DNA from: an uncultured Flavobacteriales bacterium
GTDB taxonomy: Bacteria > Bacteroidota > Bacteroidia > Flavobacteriales_G > Salibacteraceae
DNA: 64,000 nt
NCBI GenBank assembly: GCA_905479105.1
Contig: CAJQLE010000005.1
Coordinates: 62,001 to 126,000, forward strand
Direction: 5' to 3'
The notes beneath the pieces are model-generated. The model saw only the letters and a list, made by a program, of their open reading frames with translations. It was not told where the DNA came from and made no database searches. Below, in pieces: positions 7,506 through 16,306 of the stretch (its first letter is position 1; the number at the start of each line of letters is the position of its first letter). The position numbers were made by a program, and so were the translations under genes.

Positions 7506-8374
7506 GAGTAACAAAACGAAATATTGTTTTATCTGCTGGCTTTTTTTTGTTGGCAATACCTACCCTCAATGCACAAGAGAGTCTTTATCCTTACTTGCAT
7601 TTGATGGACGACTATTTTACGAGATCTTCCACTGAAAATAATTCCATTACTGAACTTTTCACTGCAGAGGCTACGATCAGATCCATAACATACAACCAAG
7701 ACGGAACGCAGAAGATCAATACATTTTCTGCTTCGTCTTATGAATCTGAATTGAATGCGCTGCGCGCTGATTATAAACTGTTCCAAGAACCAGTTGTTTT
7801 GCTTTCTCAAGGTTACGGGGCATTAGAAACTTTTTTCTGCAGTGTTCACACAGGGTTGATTCATAAAATTGACGGTGACACTATAAACCTGAGAAGCGCT
7901 CAATCTTTTCAATTGGTAAATAAAGATGGTTGGAAAATTCATCACCTAAGCATTCAAAATGAAAACCCCTGGTCACCCATAAGTGATAACCTCTGGCCAA
8001 AAGAGTTGACTGCATCAATAAGCAATGGAAAGAATATATCTGAATCCCAGGCGTCTGAACCTTTTGAAACATACGACCCAAACAAGGTATATAATGTGAG
8101 TGAAGTGGATGAAGCACCCGTTTATCCTGGACAAAAAAGTTTGTTGCAAGATTTAATGAAAAGTTTTGACGTGACCTTGCAAGAAGATGAATCACACTCC
8201 CCTTTCATTATAGAAATTGCAGAAGACGGCCTCGCTTCATTGAAATATGTCAATGATTTAAGCAGCTCTCAAATAGAGAATGCAAAATCCTTTGTCAACA
8301 GCATGCTGATTTGGTATCCTGCCTTAAAAGACAAAGCCAGTGTTCGATGTAAAATGGTTATGTATATCAAATGA
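7502..8374 (+). CDS. Secreted NTF2-like protein with C-terminal TonB-like domain
   Basis: 290 aa with a signal peptide ending 'TLNAQ'. Residues about 25-155 resemble an NTF2/SnoaL-like fold as used in DUF4440-type proteins ('LMDDYF', 'FFCSVHTGLI', 'DGWKIHHLSI'). The part from about 195 ('VYNVSEVDEAPVYPGQKSLLQDL') is the entry motif of the TonB-C-like domains of Bacteroidota, ending in 'VRCKMVMYIK'. No transmembrane anchor is present, so it is not a working TonB; it probably acts in the periplasm or outside. It overlaps ybaB and the next gene by four bases each, so the three form one operon. Function unknown. Confidence 0.7.
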   Translation: MRVTKRNIVLSAGFFLLAIPTLNAQESLYPYLHLMDDYFTRSSTENNSITELFTAEATIRSITYNQDGTQKINTFSASSYESELNALRADYKLFQEPVVLLSQGYGALETFFCSVHTGLIHKIDGDTINLRSAQSFQLVNKDGWKIHHLSIQNENPWSPISDNLWPKELTASISNGKNISESQASEPFETYDPNKVYNVSEVDEAPVYPGQKSLLQDLMKSFDVTLQEDESHSPFIIEIAEDGLASLKYVNDLSSSQIENAKSFVNSMLIWYPALKDKASVRCKMVMYIK

Positions 8375-8907
8375 AAAAACTATTTCACATATCACTATGC
8401 CTCATTTTCTCGGCAGCTTTGAACGCCCAAGAAGCGAGTTACGGCAGCCCGCAAGATGCAATAAATGGATTTTTTGAGGCCAGCTCCGCATCAGATGACT
8501 CTGTTCGGCAATCAATTTTTTCAAGCCTTTTTTTAGCTGATGGTCAAATCAATGCTATTATATTCAAGGAAGACCAAAGCGTCATCAATAAGCTGGGATC
8601 ATGGAAGAAGTTTTTAGGCGAATCAACCTCGTTTTATAATTCCTACGATCTCTCTTTTGATGAAGTTGAGCGATCTATTAATTACTACGAAGACATTGCC
8701 GCTGTGCACAGCTTAGCTTATCAAACCCTGACTGAGAAAATCAACCCTTCTGTAATTTACGAGCAGTTTTTATGGTACACTTTCGATCTGATATATGACG
8801 GTAACGGTTGGAAACTTACTTCTGTATCATGGATTAATGCCACTGATAATCAGCCTATAGATGATGCTTTGACTCAAGACACCATTTGGCATACATTGAA
8901 TAAATAA
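8371..8907 (+). CDS. Secreted NTF2-like protein
   Basis: 178 aa with signal peptide ('FSAALNAQ'). The mature part resembles a nuclear-transport-factor-2-like domain: 'DAINGFFEASSASDD', a central 'FDEVERSINYYEDIAAVHSLAYQTL' and a final 'YDLIYDGNGWKLTSVSW' strand pair (seen as FDLIYDGNGWKL). It appears to be a diverged sister of the N-terminal domain of the upstream gene, which it overlaps by four bases. No catalytic residues can be assigned. Function unknown; a paired ligand-binding or scaffold role with the upstream protein is a guess. Confidence 0.65.
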   Translation: MKKLFHISLCLIFSAALNAQEASYGSPQDAINGFFEASSASDDSVRQSIFSSLFLADGQINAIIFKEDQSVINKLGSWKKFLGESTSFYNSYDLSFDEVERSINYYEDIAAVHSLAYQTLTEKINPSVIYEQFLWYTFDLIYDGNGWKLTSVSWINATDNQPIDDALTQDTIWHTLNK

Positions 8908-8977
8908 CTTTTTCTTGAAGATTTACGTCTAGTTTAGCGTATATTTTTTACTAGCATTGTAAGGACACGCTAAATCT

Positions 8978-10213
8978 ATGACCATGAAAAAAACCTTACT
9001 CTATTTATTAGCAGGTGAGTTATTTGTCTTTTGTATTACTGCATGTAATATTGATGAATTAGCCTTCCGACCTACATATGCGATTCCTGTTGTAGAAGCG
9101 AGGATGACAATTGGAGAGATTCTAAATTCTCGTCCTTCAGAAGTTGAATCTACGTTTGAAAAAGCCTTTGGCACAGATAGTCTATTCAATTTTCAATTGG
9201 TGTACACAGACACTTTGGAGCCTTTAACCTTTGAAAGTTTCGCTGGAACTGGGAATTCTGTTCCAGCAAGAAGTTATCCCAATCTTTTTAAGTTGAGAAG
9301 TGTATTCTTAAGAATGACTGGAAATACCGAGAGTGGAGACTTTCGTTTTATCAATCCACGTGTTGACTTCGTATTTAATAATGAAATGAAAACCGAATTT
9401 CATCTTAGGTTAGATAGCACCTATACCAAGAATGTTAAAACTGGGGTCGAGTTTCCATTCGACATTAACGATACTGCTATCATTCAACCAGGAAGCTCAG
9501 CATCACCAGGGTTGGGGACACTCAGCGTTACAAATGAGAACACAAATGGTGCTTTGACGGATGTGTTTTCTCCTACGCCAAAATTCATGTTCTACAAACC
9601 TTTACTATCTGTTCCAGCCCAAGGAACTGCTGAGTCAGGTGAAAGGCTAAATATTTACGCCAAGGTTACATTGCCATTTACTGGATATGGTCAGGCAGTT
9701 AGAAATGACACAATACCTTATTCAATTGGCGAAGACGATGTGGATGAAATAGACGCTATTGATTTCATATATTTAAGAATGGCCTTTGAAAATGAACTTC
9801 CGCTAGAAGTGACTGTGAACGCATTCATAGTCGACACTATTTCTTGGGACACTTTAGCGCAAGTGCGGCTATATAACAGCCAAACGGGCATTGCATTAAA
9901 TGGAACTGCAGCTGTTGTTCCTGCGGCTACTCCGCTTCAAACAATTACTTCAACAACTACAACTACTCCCGCTTTCAATTCCTCAGATATGAGATTGTAT
10001 AAGGAGAATCCTACATCTGGACTTAGTGACATTGAAACCTTATTTAATGGAAATGCAATTCTGCTAAATATGAGTTTCAAAACCACTGGATACGACAACT
10101 CTGAAACAGTGTCAATCTATAGTTCACAAGCGTTGAAGTTCAACATGGGCATAAAAACACGTATTGACGCCTCCATCACTAGAGATTCGCTTACTAACCT
10201 AATTGGACTGTAA
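8978..10213 (+). CDS. Lipoprotein of unknown function upstream of the OmpA gene
   Basis: 411 aa. A short signal peptide ends in a lipobox-like 'CITAC', so it is probably anchored in the outer membrane. The mature part is rich in beta-strand-like sequence ('RFINPRVDFVFNNEM', 'FHLRLDSTY', 'PLEVTVNAFIVDTISWDTLAQVRLY') and has no motif I recognise. A second in-frame ATG six bases downstream (8984) gives the more usual 'MKKTLLY' start. It lies 20 bases before the DUF5723-OmpA gene and is likely in the same transcript, suggesting that the two act together at the outer membrane. Similar lipoprotein plus OmpA pairs are common in Bacteroidota, but I cannot name this family. Confidence 0.7.
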   Translation: MTMKKTLLYLLAGELFVFCITACNIDELAFRPTYAIPVVEARMTIGEILNSRPSEVESTFEKAFGTDSLFNFQLVYTDTLEPLTFESFAGTGNSVPARSYPNLFKLRSVFLRMTGNTESGDFRFINPRVDFVFNNEMKTEFHLRLDSTYTKNVKTGVEFPFDINDTAIIQPGSSASPGLGTLSVTNENTNGALTDVFSPTPKFMFYKPLLSVPAQGTAESGERLNIYAKVTLPFTGYGQAVRNDTIPYSIGEDDVDEIDAIDFIYLRMAFENELPLEVTVNAFIVDTISWDTLAQVRLYNSQTGIALNGTAAVVPAATPLQTITSTTTTTPAFNSSDMRLYKENPTSGLSDIETLFNGNAILLNMSFKTTGYDNSETVSIYSSQALKFNMGIKTRIDASITRDSLTNLIGL

Positions 10214-10233
10214 AACCACGAACCTAAATTATC

Positions 10234-12711
10234 ATGAGAAAATTAATCATCATAGCGTTAGTGGTATTTGCAGGATTCAAAGCCAATGCGCAACAAGACT
10301 TAACCTTATACAATGCACGCTATTTGCAGCAGGCAAGTTTCACCAATGCTTCTTTTACACCTGAATGCAATGTTACGGTAGGTGGTATTCTTTTTGGATC
10401 TACCTATGGAAGAATTGGCAGCAGCGGAATTACTAGAAGAAGCCTATCCAATTTCATTCAAGGACCAGAAGATGCCGTGAAATCATTGGATCGACTCAAA
10501 GATTTAAATTACCTAGAATTAGATGCAGGTCGTGATTTGATTCATTTTGGATTTCGCGTAAAAGACAAAAACTACTTTTCTCTTAACGCAAGTGTTCGAA
10601 CATTCAATTCCTTGACCTACACCAAAGACGCAGCTTCTTTATTGATTTTCGGAAATGGAGCATCCATTGATGACCCAGGGAATGAAAACATTCCACCAGA
10701 ATACCTTCTCTTAGGAAATCGTGCTGACCTAGATGGAACAGGCGTTGAGTCAACTACCTACGGAGAAATTGGTCTACAATACGCTCGAAAGTTTTTAGAG
10801 GATGACAAACTGAGCATTGGTATTCGACCAAAAGTGCTTTTTGGGATTGCAAATGTTCAAACAAAAGAATCCGCTATTGGAATAACTACTGATGCCAACA
10901 CTTTTGGAATTACTCTTGATGGGAATTATTTAATCAACAACTCGATTCCAATCGATCAAGAAGATTCAACATTCAGCTACCCAGGTTTTAGCAATTTAGG
11001 ATTCGGAGTGGATTTAGGAGCGAGCTTCAACTTTACTGAAAAGATGCAGGTGAGCGCATCGGTAAATAATTTAGGCTTCATCAATTGGAAGAATCAATCC
11101 ACCAACTACTCTGCTGACGGAGGAAGTTTCGAATTCCGCGGTGCACTCATTGATGGTTCAATCTTAGATGCGGCCACTTCTTTTGATTCCTTAGGAACCT
11201 CATTTGCGGATGACTTATTGGATAGTTTAAACAGCCAATTCGGAGCAGACACCACTGAGGATAACTACCGCACTAACCTACCCGCTCGTTACAACCTTGG
11301 TTTCAATTATCAATTGACCGATAGAGCTAATTTGGGTGTTTTGATGAATGCATACAACATTAAAAAGCAATTGAGGGCTGCATTCACGCTTTCCTATAAT
11401 TACAGAATCAGAAAAGCAATTGGTTTCCACGCCAATTATAGCATCAACAATAGAAGCTTTACTAACCTTGGACTTGGTTTTAGCTTCAATATCAAGTCAT
11501 ACCAGCTTTATGTAATGTCTGACAACATGCTGTTTTTCCTTCCAAACTCAACGAATATGCAATTTAGAGGTGGACTCAATTGGACATTTGGATGCAGTAA
11601 TGACAAGGATAAAGACGGTATCAAAGACAAGGACGATGATTGTCCTGAAACACCAGGAGAAGCTAAATTCAAAGGATGTCCTGATACGGACAAGGATGGC
11701 GTGATGGACAAAGAAGATAAGTGCCCTGAAACTCCTGGATCAGAAGAGTTTGAAGGATGCCCAGACCGTGATGGCGACAAAATTGCTGACATGAATGATG
11801 ATTGTCCTGATGCACCTGGGGTTCCAGAATTCAACGGCTGTCCTGACACAGACCAGGATGGTATTCAAGACTCAGAAGATGACTGTCCTACCGTAGCCGG
11901 AATTCCAGAATTTAACGGCTGTCCTGATACCGATAAAGATGGTATTCAAGATGCTGTTGACGACTGTCCAGAGCAACCTGGAATACCTGAGTTCAATGGC
12001 TGTCCTGATACTGATGCTGACGGAATAAAAGACAGCGAAGACGCTTGTCCTGAAAAGCCAGGAACTGCTCAATTCCAAGGATGCCCAGATACAGATGCTG
12101 ATGGACTTCCTGACAACAAGGATAATTGTCCAGAAGTTGCTGGTCCAATAGACAACAAAGGATGTCCATTTGGTGACCGTGATGGTGATGGTATTATTGA
12201 TAATGATGATAGTTGTCCTGACACTCCTGGTCCAGTTGAAAATGCAGGTTGCCCTTACAGTGACTTGGATGGTGATGGCGTTTATGATAAAGATGATCGT
12301 TGCCCTCAAACACCGGGTGTGTTTGAAAACCAAGGTTGTCCTGAAATCAAGCAAGAAGAGCAAGAAGTATTAAATACTGCCTTCAGCAACCTTGAATTTG
12401 AAACTGGAAAAGATGTCATCAAGGCCAGTTCATTCGAATCTCTTGACAAGCTTGCTGAGCTTCTTGTTAAGAAGACTGATTGGAAATTAGAAATCGCAGG
12501 TCATACAGATGACGTAGGAAGTGAAGCATCTAACCTTGCTCTTTCTGAAAAGAGATCGAAGTCTGTTAGCAAGTACTTAGAATCTAAAGGAGTGCCAATC
12601 ACTCAATTGATCGTAAAATGGTTTGGTGAGTCTAAACCGATAGCGGATAACACCACTGCCGAAGGAAGAGCTCAGAACAGACGTGTTGAGATGAACGTGA
12701 TCTTCGATTAG
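10234..12711 (+). CDS. Outer-membrane protein: DUF5723 barrel, nine TSP3 repeats, OmpA domain
   Basis: 825 aa in three parts. After a signal peptide ('FKANAQ'), residues about 20-450 form a DUF5723-like beta-barrel region ('DLTLYNARYLQQASFTNASF', many alternating aromatic strands such as 'LGFGVDLGASFNF'). Residues 454-705 are nine thrombospondin type-3 calcium-binding repeats of the form DxDxDGIxDxxDxCP. Residues about 712-825 are an OmpA C-terminal peptidoglycan-binding domain ('LEIAGHTDDVGS...NLALSEKRSKSVSKYL' and 'GRAQNRRVEM'). The design is a barrel in the outer membrane, a rigid calcium-stiffened stalk, and an anchor to the wall. A terminator follows the stop. Confidence 0.85.
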   Translation: MRKLIIIALVVFAGFKANAQQDLTLYNARYLQQASFTNASFTPECNVTVGGILFGSTYGRIGSSGITRRSLSNFIQGPEDAVKSLDRLKDLNYLELDAGRDLIHFGFRVKDKNYFSLNASVRTFNSLTYTKDAASLLIFGNGASIDDPGNENIPPEYLLLGNRADLDGTGVESTTYGEIGLQYARKFLEDDKLSIGIRPKVLFGIANVQTKESAIGITTDANTFGITLDGNYLINNSIPIDQEDSTFSYPGFSNLGFGVDLGASFNFTEKMQVSASVNNLGFINWKNQSTNYSADGGSFEFRGALIDGSILDAATSFDSLGTSFADDLLDSLNSQFGADTTEDNYRTNLPARYNLGFNYQLTDRANLGVLMNAYNIKKQLRAAFTLSYNYRIRKAIGFHANYSINNRSFTNLGLGFSFNIKSYQLYVMSDNMLFFLPNSTNMQFRGGLNWTFGCSNDKDKDGIKDKDDDCPETPGEAKFKGCPDTDKDGVMDKEDKCPETPGSEEFEGCPDRDGDKIADMNDDCPDAPGVPEFNGCPDTDQDGIQDSEDDCPTVAGIPEFNGCPDTDKDGIQDAVDDCPEQPGIPEFNGCPDTDADGIKDSEDACPEKPGTAQFQGCPDTDADGLPDNKDNCPEVAGPIDNKGCPFGDRDGDGIIDNDDSCPDTPGPVENAGCPYSDLDGDGVYDKDDRCPQTPGVFENQGCPEIKQEEQEVLNTAFSNLEFETGKDVIKASSFESLDKLAELLVKKTDWKLEIAGHTDDVGSEASNLALSEKRSKSVSKYLESKGVPITQLIVKWFGESKPIADNTTAEGRAQNRRVEMNVIFD
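11593..12342 (+). repeat. Tandem TSP3-coding repeats, nine units, about 81 bp each
   Basis: Nine in-frame units, each coding for about 27-29 residues built as DxDxDGIxDxxDxCPExPGxxxFxGCP. The first seven share the 'F.GCPDTD' join; the last two carry an extra GD/SD insert. Sequence similarity between units is high enough (for example units 4 and 5) that unequal crossing-over could change copy number. This is coding repeat, not CRISPR: there are no spacers. Confidence 0.85.
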
Positions 12712-12730
12712 ATCCAAAGAATTCAGTATA

Positions 12731-12758
12731 AGCCCTAGCAATTTTGCTAGGGCTTTTT
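12731..12758 (+). terminator. Rho-independent terminator after the OmpA gene
   Basis: AGCCCTAGCA pairs with TGCTAGGGCT around the short loop ATTT, followed by a run of T. It lies 20 bases after the OmpA stop and ends the lipoprotein-OmpA transcript. Confidence 0.9.
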
Positions 12759-12811
12759 TATTGCTGATCATTCCCTTTTTGTCTAACAACATAAAATCGC
12801 ATATTCGTCAC

Positions 12812-14239
12812 ATGGAGAAAAAGCAACCATCAGTAATCATTGCGCTTATCCCGTTGATCTTTCTAATCATCATTTTAGCTAGCAATGTGATGGTATTTGG
12901 AGATGATGCTTTATCCTTTTCAAACCAAATCGCGTTGCTCATTGCTGCTGGAGTGGCAGGTATTGTAGGACTTGTGCATGGAGCCAACCTTAGCGAACAA
13001 CTTGATGGAGTAATTGAAAACGTCAAACAAGCCCTACCTGCCATAATTGTACTTCTCTTAATTGGGTCTCTTGCCGGCAGTTGGTTACTCGGAGGCGTAG
13101 TTCCAGTCATGATTTATTATGGGTTGCAAATTTTAAACCCCGACTACTTTCTAGTCACAGCTTGCATCATCAGCGCTATTGTTTCCATAGCTACTGGAAG
13201 CAGTTGGGGCACTATTGCTACGGTAGGAATAGCGCTACTAGGCATAGGGAAAACAATGGACATCCATGAAGGATTGATAGCAGGCTCCATTATTTCAGGT
13301 GCCTATTTTGGAGATAAAATGTCGCCACTGAGTGATACTACCAACCTCGCCCCCGCTGTAGCTGGCACTGACCTTTTCTCTCATATTAAATATATGACGA
13401 TCACGACCATACCAAGTATTATTATTACACTCATCCTATTCTTAGTTATCGGGTTGTCCTCCGACAAAACGATGGATGTGGCATCTGCAAATAGTGTTTC
13501 TCAATTGCTTGAAGCCCAATTCAACCTTTCTCCTTTATTATTCCTTGTTCCTGGAGTGGTAATTGCACTGATCGTAAAAAAAGTGCCTGCTATACCTTCT
13601 CTGGCTATTGGGTCAATTATGGGAATCTTAGCCGGTTTTATCTTTCAGACTGAGATGATGGAATCGCTCTTTTCACAAGGACTTTTCTCCAGTAAATATG
13701 TTTTGGCCATGACTGCTCTAGGTGCTGATTTTAGTATTCCATCCAATGACCCCATTCTATCTGATCTTCTGACTACAGGAGGAATGAAGGGTATGATGGG
13801 TACAATTTGGCTGATTTTATGTGCTATGATCTTTGGCGGAATAATGGAAAAGTCCGGTTGCCTCAATGCTATTTCCACTGCTCTGTTGCATTTCGCATCC
13901 GGTAGAACGGGACTTATAGGAACAACTGCTGCTACATCTATCTTTATGAACTTCACAGCGAGTGATCAATACTTAGCCATAGTTGTTCCAGGAAGGATGT
14001 TTAAAAATGCTTATGAAAAACTCAACCTTCATCCGGTAAACCTTAGTAGAACTCTAGAAGATGCAGGAACTGTTACGTCTGTTCTTATACCGTGGAACAC
14101 ATGTGGTGCGGCACAAGCCGGAGTACTCGGAGTGGCGACAGCCGTATACTGGCCATTCTGTTTTTTCTGTCTTTTAAGTCCTATCGCCACGATTACTGTA
14201 GCTGCCTTGAACATTAGAATTAAAAAAGTTGAAGAGTAG
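12812..14239 (+). CDS. nhaC: Na+/H+ antiporter of the NhaC family
   Basis: Polytopic inner-membrane antiporter, 475 aa with this start, about a dozen hydrophobic segments. Family signatures include 'ATGSSWGTIATVGIAL', 'GSIISGAYFGDKMSPLSDTTNLAPA' and 'NFTASDQYLAIVVPGRMF'. It exchanges sodium for protons and would serve pH and salt homeostasis, as expected in a marine cell. I chose the ATG at 12812 ('MEKKQPSVI') rather than a TTG at 12761, because the latter directly abuts the terminator and adds a non-family extension. It is a single gene between two terminator-bounded units. Confidence 0.9.
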   Translation: MEKKQPSVIIALIPLIFLIIILASNVMVFGDDALSFSNQIALLIAAGVAGIVGLVHGANLSEQLDGVIENVKQALPAIIVLLLIGSLAGSWLLGGVVPVMIYYGLQILNPDYFLVTACIISAIVSIATGSSWGTIATVGIALLGIGKTMDIHEGLIAGSIISGAYFGDKMSPLSDTTNLAPAVAGTDLFSHIKYMTITTIPSIIITLILFLVIGLSSDKTMDVASANSVSQLLEAQFNLSPLLFLVPGVVIALIVKKVPAIPSLAIGSIMGILAGFIFQTEMMESLFSQGLFSSKYVLAMTALGADFSIPSNDPILSDLLTTGGMKGMMGTIWLILCAMIFGGIMEKSGCLNAISTALLHFASGRTGLIGTTAATSIFMNFTASDQYLAIVVPGRMFKNAYEKLNLHPVNLSRTLEDAGTVTSVLIPWNTCGAAQAGVLGVATAVYWPFCFFCLLSPIATITVAALNIRIKKVEE

Positions 14240-14312
14240 CACTCAACCTTAGAAGATTATTTTCGTCCTAGATTAAACTACAAAACAATATTTCAATCAA
14301 GAACTAACACCT

Positions 14313-16241
14313 ATGAAAAATTTTCTACGAAAGAATTTTGCTCTTTTAGCTATAATAGCTACTGGTATAGCTACAATAAGCAACTCAAGCGGCCCAGGAG
14401 GAGATAACACTGGCTCTCCCAATGACTCAGGCCAAAATGCCTGCACACAATCTGGATGTCATGGAGGAAACGCCTTAAACTCAGGAGGTGGATCGATATC
14501 ATCAAATCTTCCTGCTACCTACTATCCAGGTGACGCTATTAGTGTGACGATGACCTTGACACACCCTGGATCCAATACTTTTGGATTTCAAGGAGTGTTT
14601 TTGACCCCTACAAATACGCAGGCTGGAACTTTGACGTCTTCAGCGGGTATGACCTTGGGGACTGCTGGATCTGTTTCTCATATTAAACATAATACGCCTA
14701 GTGCTACTGGAATATGGACATTCACTTGGACAGCCCCAGCTACAGCGCAAACAGTTACATTTTTTTATGCTGGAAATGGAGCTAATGGAAATGGAAATAA
14801 TTCAGGTGACTTCATATACAACAGTTCAAGTGTGATCACAGGATTAAACTTAATTACAACAACAGAAACAATAACAGATGAAGGTTGCTTTGGGTCTTGT
14901 AATGGCAGTATTTCTCTTGCAGGAACCGCTGGTGGTGCGGGCGCACCTTTTTCTTATTTGTGGTCAAATGCCGCTACAACAGCTAATGTCAATAACCTTT
15001 GTGCAGATACGTATACAGTCACTATAACAGATAATGGTGGTAACGAAGAAGTAATATCGTATGTAGTTGGAGGATCTCCTGAGATCATCCTGCATCTAGT
15101 TGCTACTCCATCGTCATGCGCTACGGGCGATGGTCAAATAGAAACCAACCCAACAGGCGGCACACCTCCTTATACGTATCTATGGAATACCGGTGCAACA
15201 ACCAATATCATATTGAACGCGGCTTCTGGATCCTATTCAGTGACCATCACAGATGCTAATGGTTGCCAAGTTGATAGTTCAGATAATGTTGGTACGAATG
15301 GATCAGGGTTAGAAGGCGATTTTGTTCTTGTAAATGAGGGCTGCGATCAAGATAATGGATCATTAACCCTTAACATGACCGTAGGAAACGCACCTTTTAC
15401 TTATGCCTGGTCTAATGGAGGATCAGTAACAAACAGCATTACAGGAATTTCAGCAGGTACTTATTTCGTAACTGTGGTTGACGCTAATGGTTGCACGGAA
15501 GTATTTGGAAACATCGTCAATAACGTTTTTGCGTCAATTGATGAGCCTAATACCAATGTGACTGATGCAGCGTGTTTCGGAGAACTCAGTGGAAGCATTA
15601 ATGTGGATGTTCAAAGTGGTCAAGAACCCTTTTCATTTGCTTGGAGTGATGGATCAACTGGAAATCCCTTAACAAATGTTTCTGCAGGAGCATATACAGT
15701 AACCTTAACTGATAATAGCGGATGCACTGACGTGGCTACTTTCACTATTCTTCAACCAGACAGCATAGGTGTAACAATTACTAAAACTAATGCTGATGGA
15801 ACGAACTGTGATGGTACTATCTCTGTTTCAGCTTCAGGCGGTGCTGGTGGGTTTACATACGCATGGTCTCATGACGCAGCCTTAACCGCATCTGAAGCTC
15901 AGGACTTATGCATTGGAGCTTATTCAGTGACTACAACAGATGCGATTGGATGTGAAATAATTAGTGACATTACCATTTCTGATGTTACAGGAGTTTCTGA
16001 AATTGACAATGACTTTATCTCAATCTTCCCAAATCCTTCCGCAGGTGTTCTTTACCTTGCTGGAAATTGGAGAACTGTAAAGGCGATGCAGTTGATTGAC
16101 CTGAGTGGTCGCCCAGTGAAATCATGGACCAATCTCCAATCGAACGAATTATCATTAACAGAGATTGAAACTGGACGATACATTCTTGTGATTGAGTCTG
16201 GTTCTAACATTGAATACGAGAGTTTGATTTTAATGAGATAA
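14313..16241 (+). CDS. T9SS-exported choice-of-anchor V / SprB-repeat surface protein
   Basis: 642 aa. Signal peptide, then a Reelin-like 'choice-of-anchor V' domain (residues about 20-180) with 'QNACTQSGCHGG', 'YYPGDAISVTMTLTHPGSNTFGFQGVFL' and 'FYAGNGANGNGNNSGD'. Next are five SprB-type repeats (about 185-560), each ending in a 'G.YTVTITDNNGC'-like unit. The C-terminus (about 565-642) is a type A T9SS sorting domain ('ISIFPNPSAGVLYL', 'IETGRYILVIESG'). The protein should cross the outer membrane by T9SS and be attached to the surface. SprB repeats occur in gliding adhesins of Flavobacterium; adhesion is likely but unproven. The heme-type motif here has four residues between the cysteines, not two. 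Confidence 0.85.
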   Translation: MKNFLRKNFALLAIIATGIATISNSSGPGGDNTGSPNDSGQNACTQSGCHGGNALNSGGGSISSNLPATYYPGDAISVTMTLTHPGSNTFGFQGVFLTPTNTQAGTLTSSAGMTLGTAGSVSHIKHNTPSATGIWTFTWTAPATAQTVTFFYAGNGANGNGNNSGDFIYNSSSVITGLNLITTTETITDEGCFGSCNGSISLAGTAGGAGAPFSYLWSNAATTANVNNLCADTYTVTITDNGGNEEVISYVVGGSPEIILHLVATPSSCATGDGQIETNPTGGTPPYTYLWNTGATTNIILNAASGSYSVTITDANGCQVDSSDNVGTNGSGLEGDFVLVNEGCDQDNGSLTLNMTVGNAPFTYAWSNGGSVTNSITGISAGTYFVTVVDANGCTEVFGNIVNNVFASIDEPNTNVTDAACFGELSGSINVDVQSGQEPFSFAWSDGSTGNPLTNVSAGAYTVTLTDNSGCTDVATFTILQPDSIGVTITKTNADGTNCDGTISVSASGGAGGFTYAWSHDAALTASEAQDLCIGAYSVTTTDAIGCEIISDITISDVTGVSEIDNDFISIFPNPSAGVLYLAGNWRTVKAMQLIDLSGRPVKSWTNLQSNELSLTEIETGRYILVIESGSNIEYESLILMR

Positions 16242-16271
16242 ATATCTCATTTCATTGGTATTATCAACTAT

Positions 16272-16301
16272 AAATGCTTCCCTTTGAGGGGAGCATTTTT
16301 T
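16272..16301 (+). terminator. Rho-independent terminator after the SprB-repeat gene
   Basis: AAATGCTTCCC pairs with GGGGAGCATTT (one G-U pair) around the loop TTTGA, followed by T residues. It lies 30 bases after the stop and only five bases before the NDH-2 ATG, so a start placed further upstream at 16274 would be inside the stem and was not used. Confidence 0.85.
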
Positions 16302-16306
16302 ATTAT

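Noticed and set aside
11593-12342. CRISPR-like periodic repeat
   Set aside because: Units are contiguous, of about 81 bases, without spacers, and code for TSP3 repeats in one frame.
11508-12363. Long open frames on the minus strand across the TSP3 region
   Set aside because: They are mirror frames made open by the biased repeat composition; their proteins look like Ile/Thr- or Ser/Gly-rich noise.
12761-12811. TTG start at 12761 for nhaC
   Set aside because: It abuts the previous terminator; the ATG at 12812 gives the usual family N-terminus.
16274-16306. Upstream start for NDH-2 at 16274
   Set aside because: The codon is inside the terminator stem of the preceding gene and adds residues without family match.
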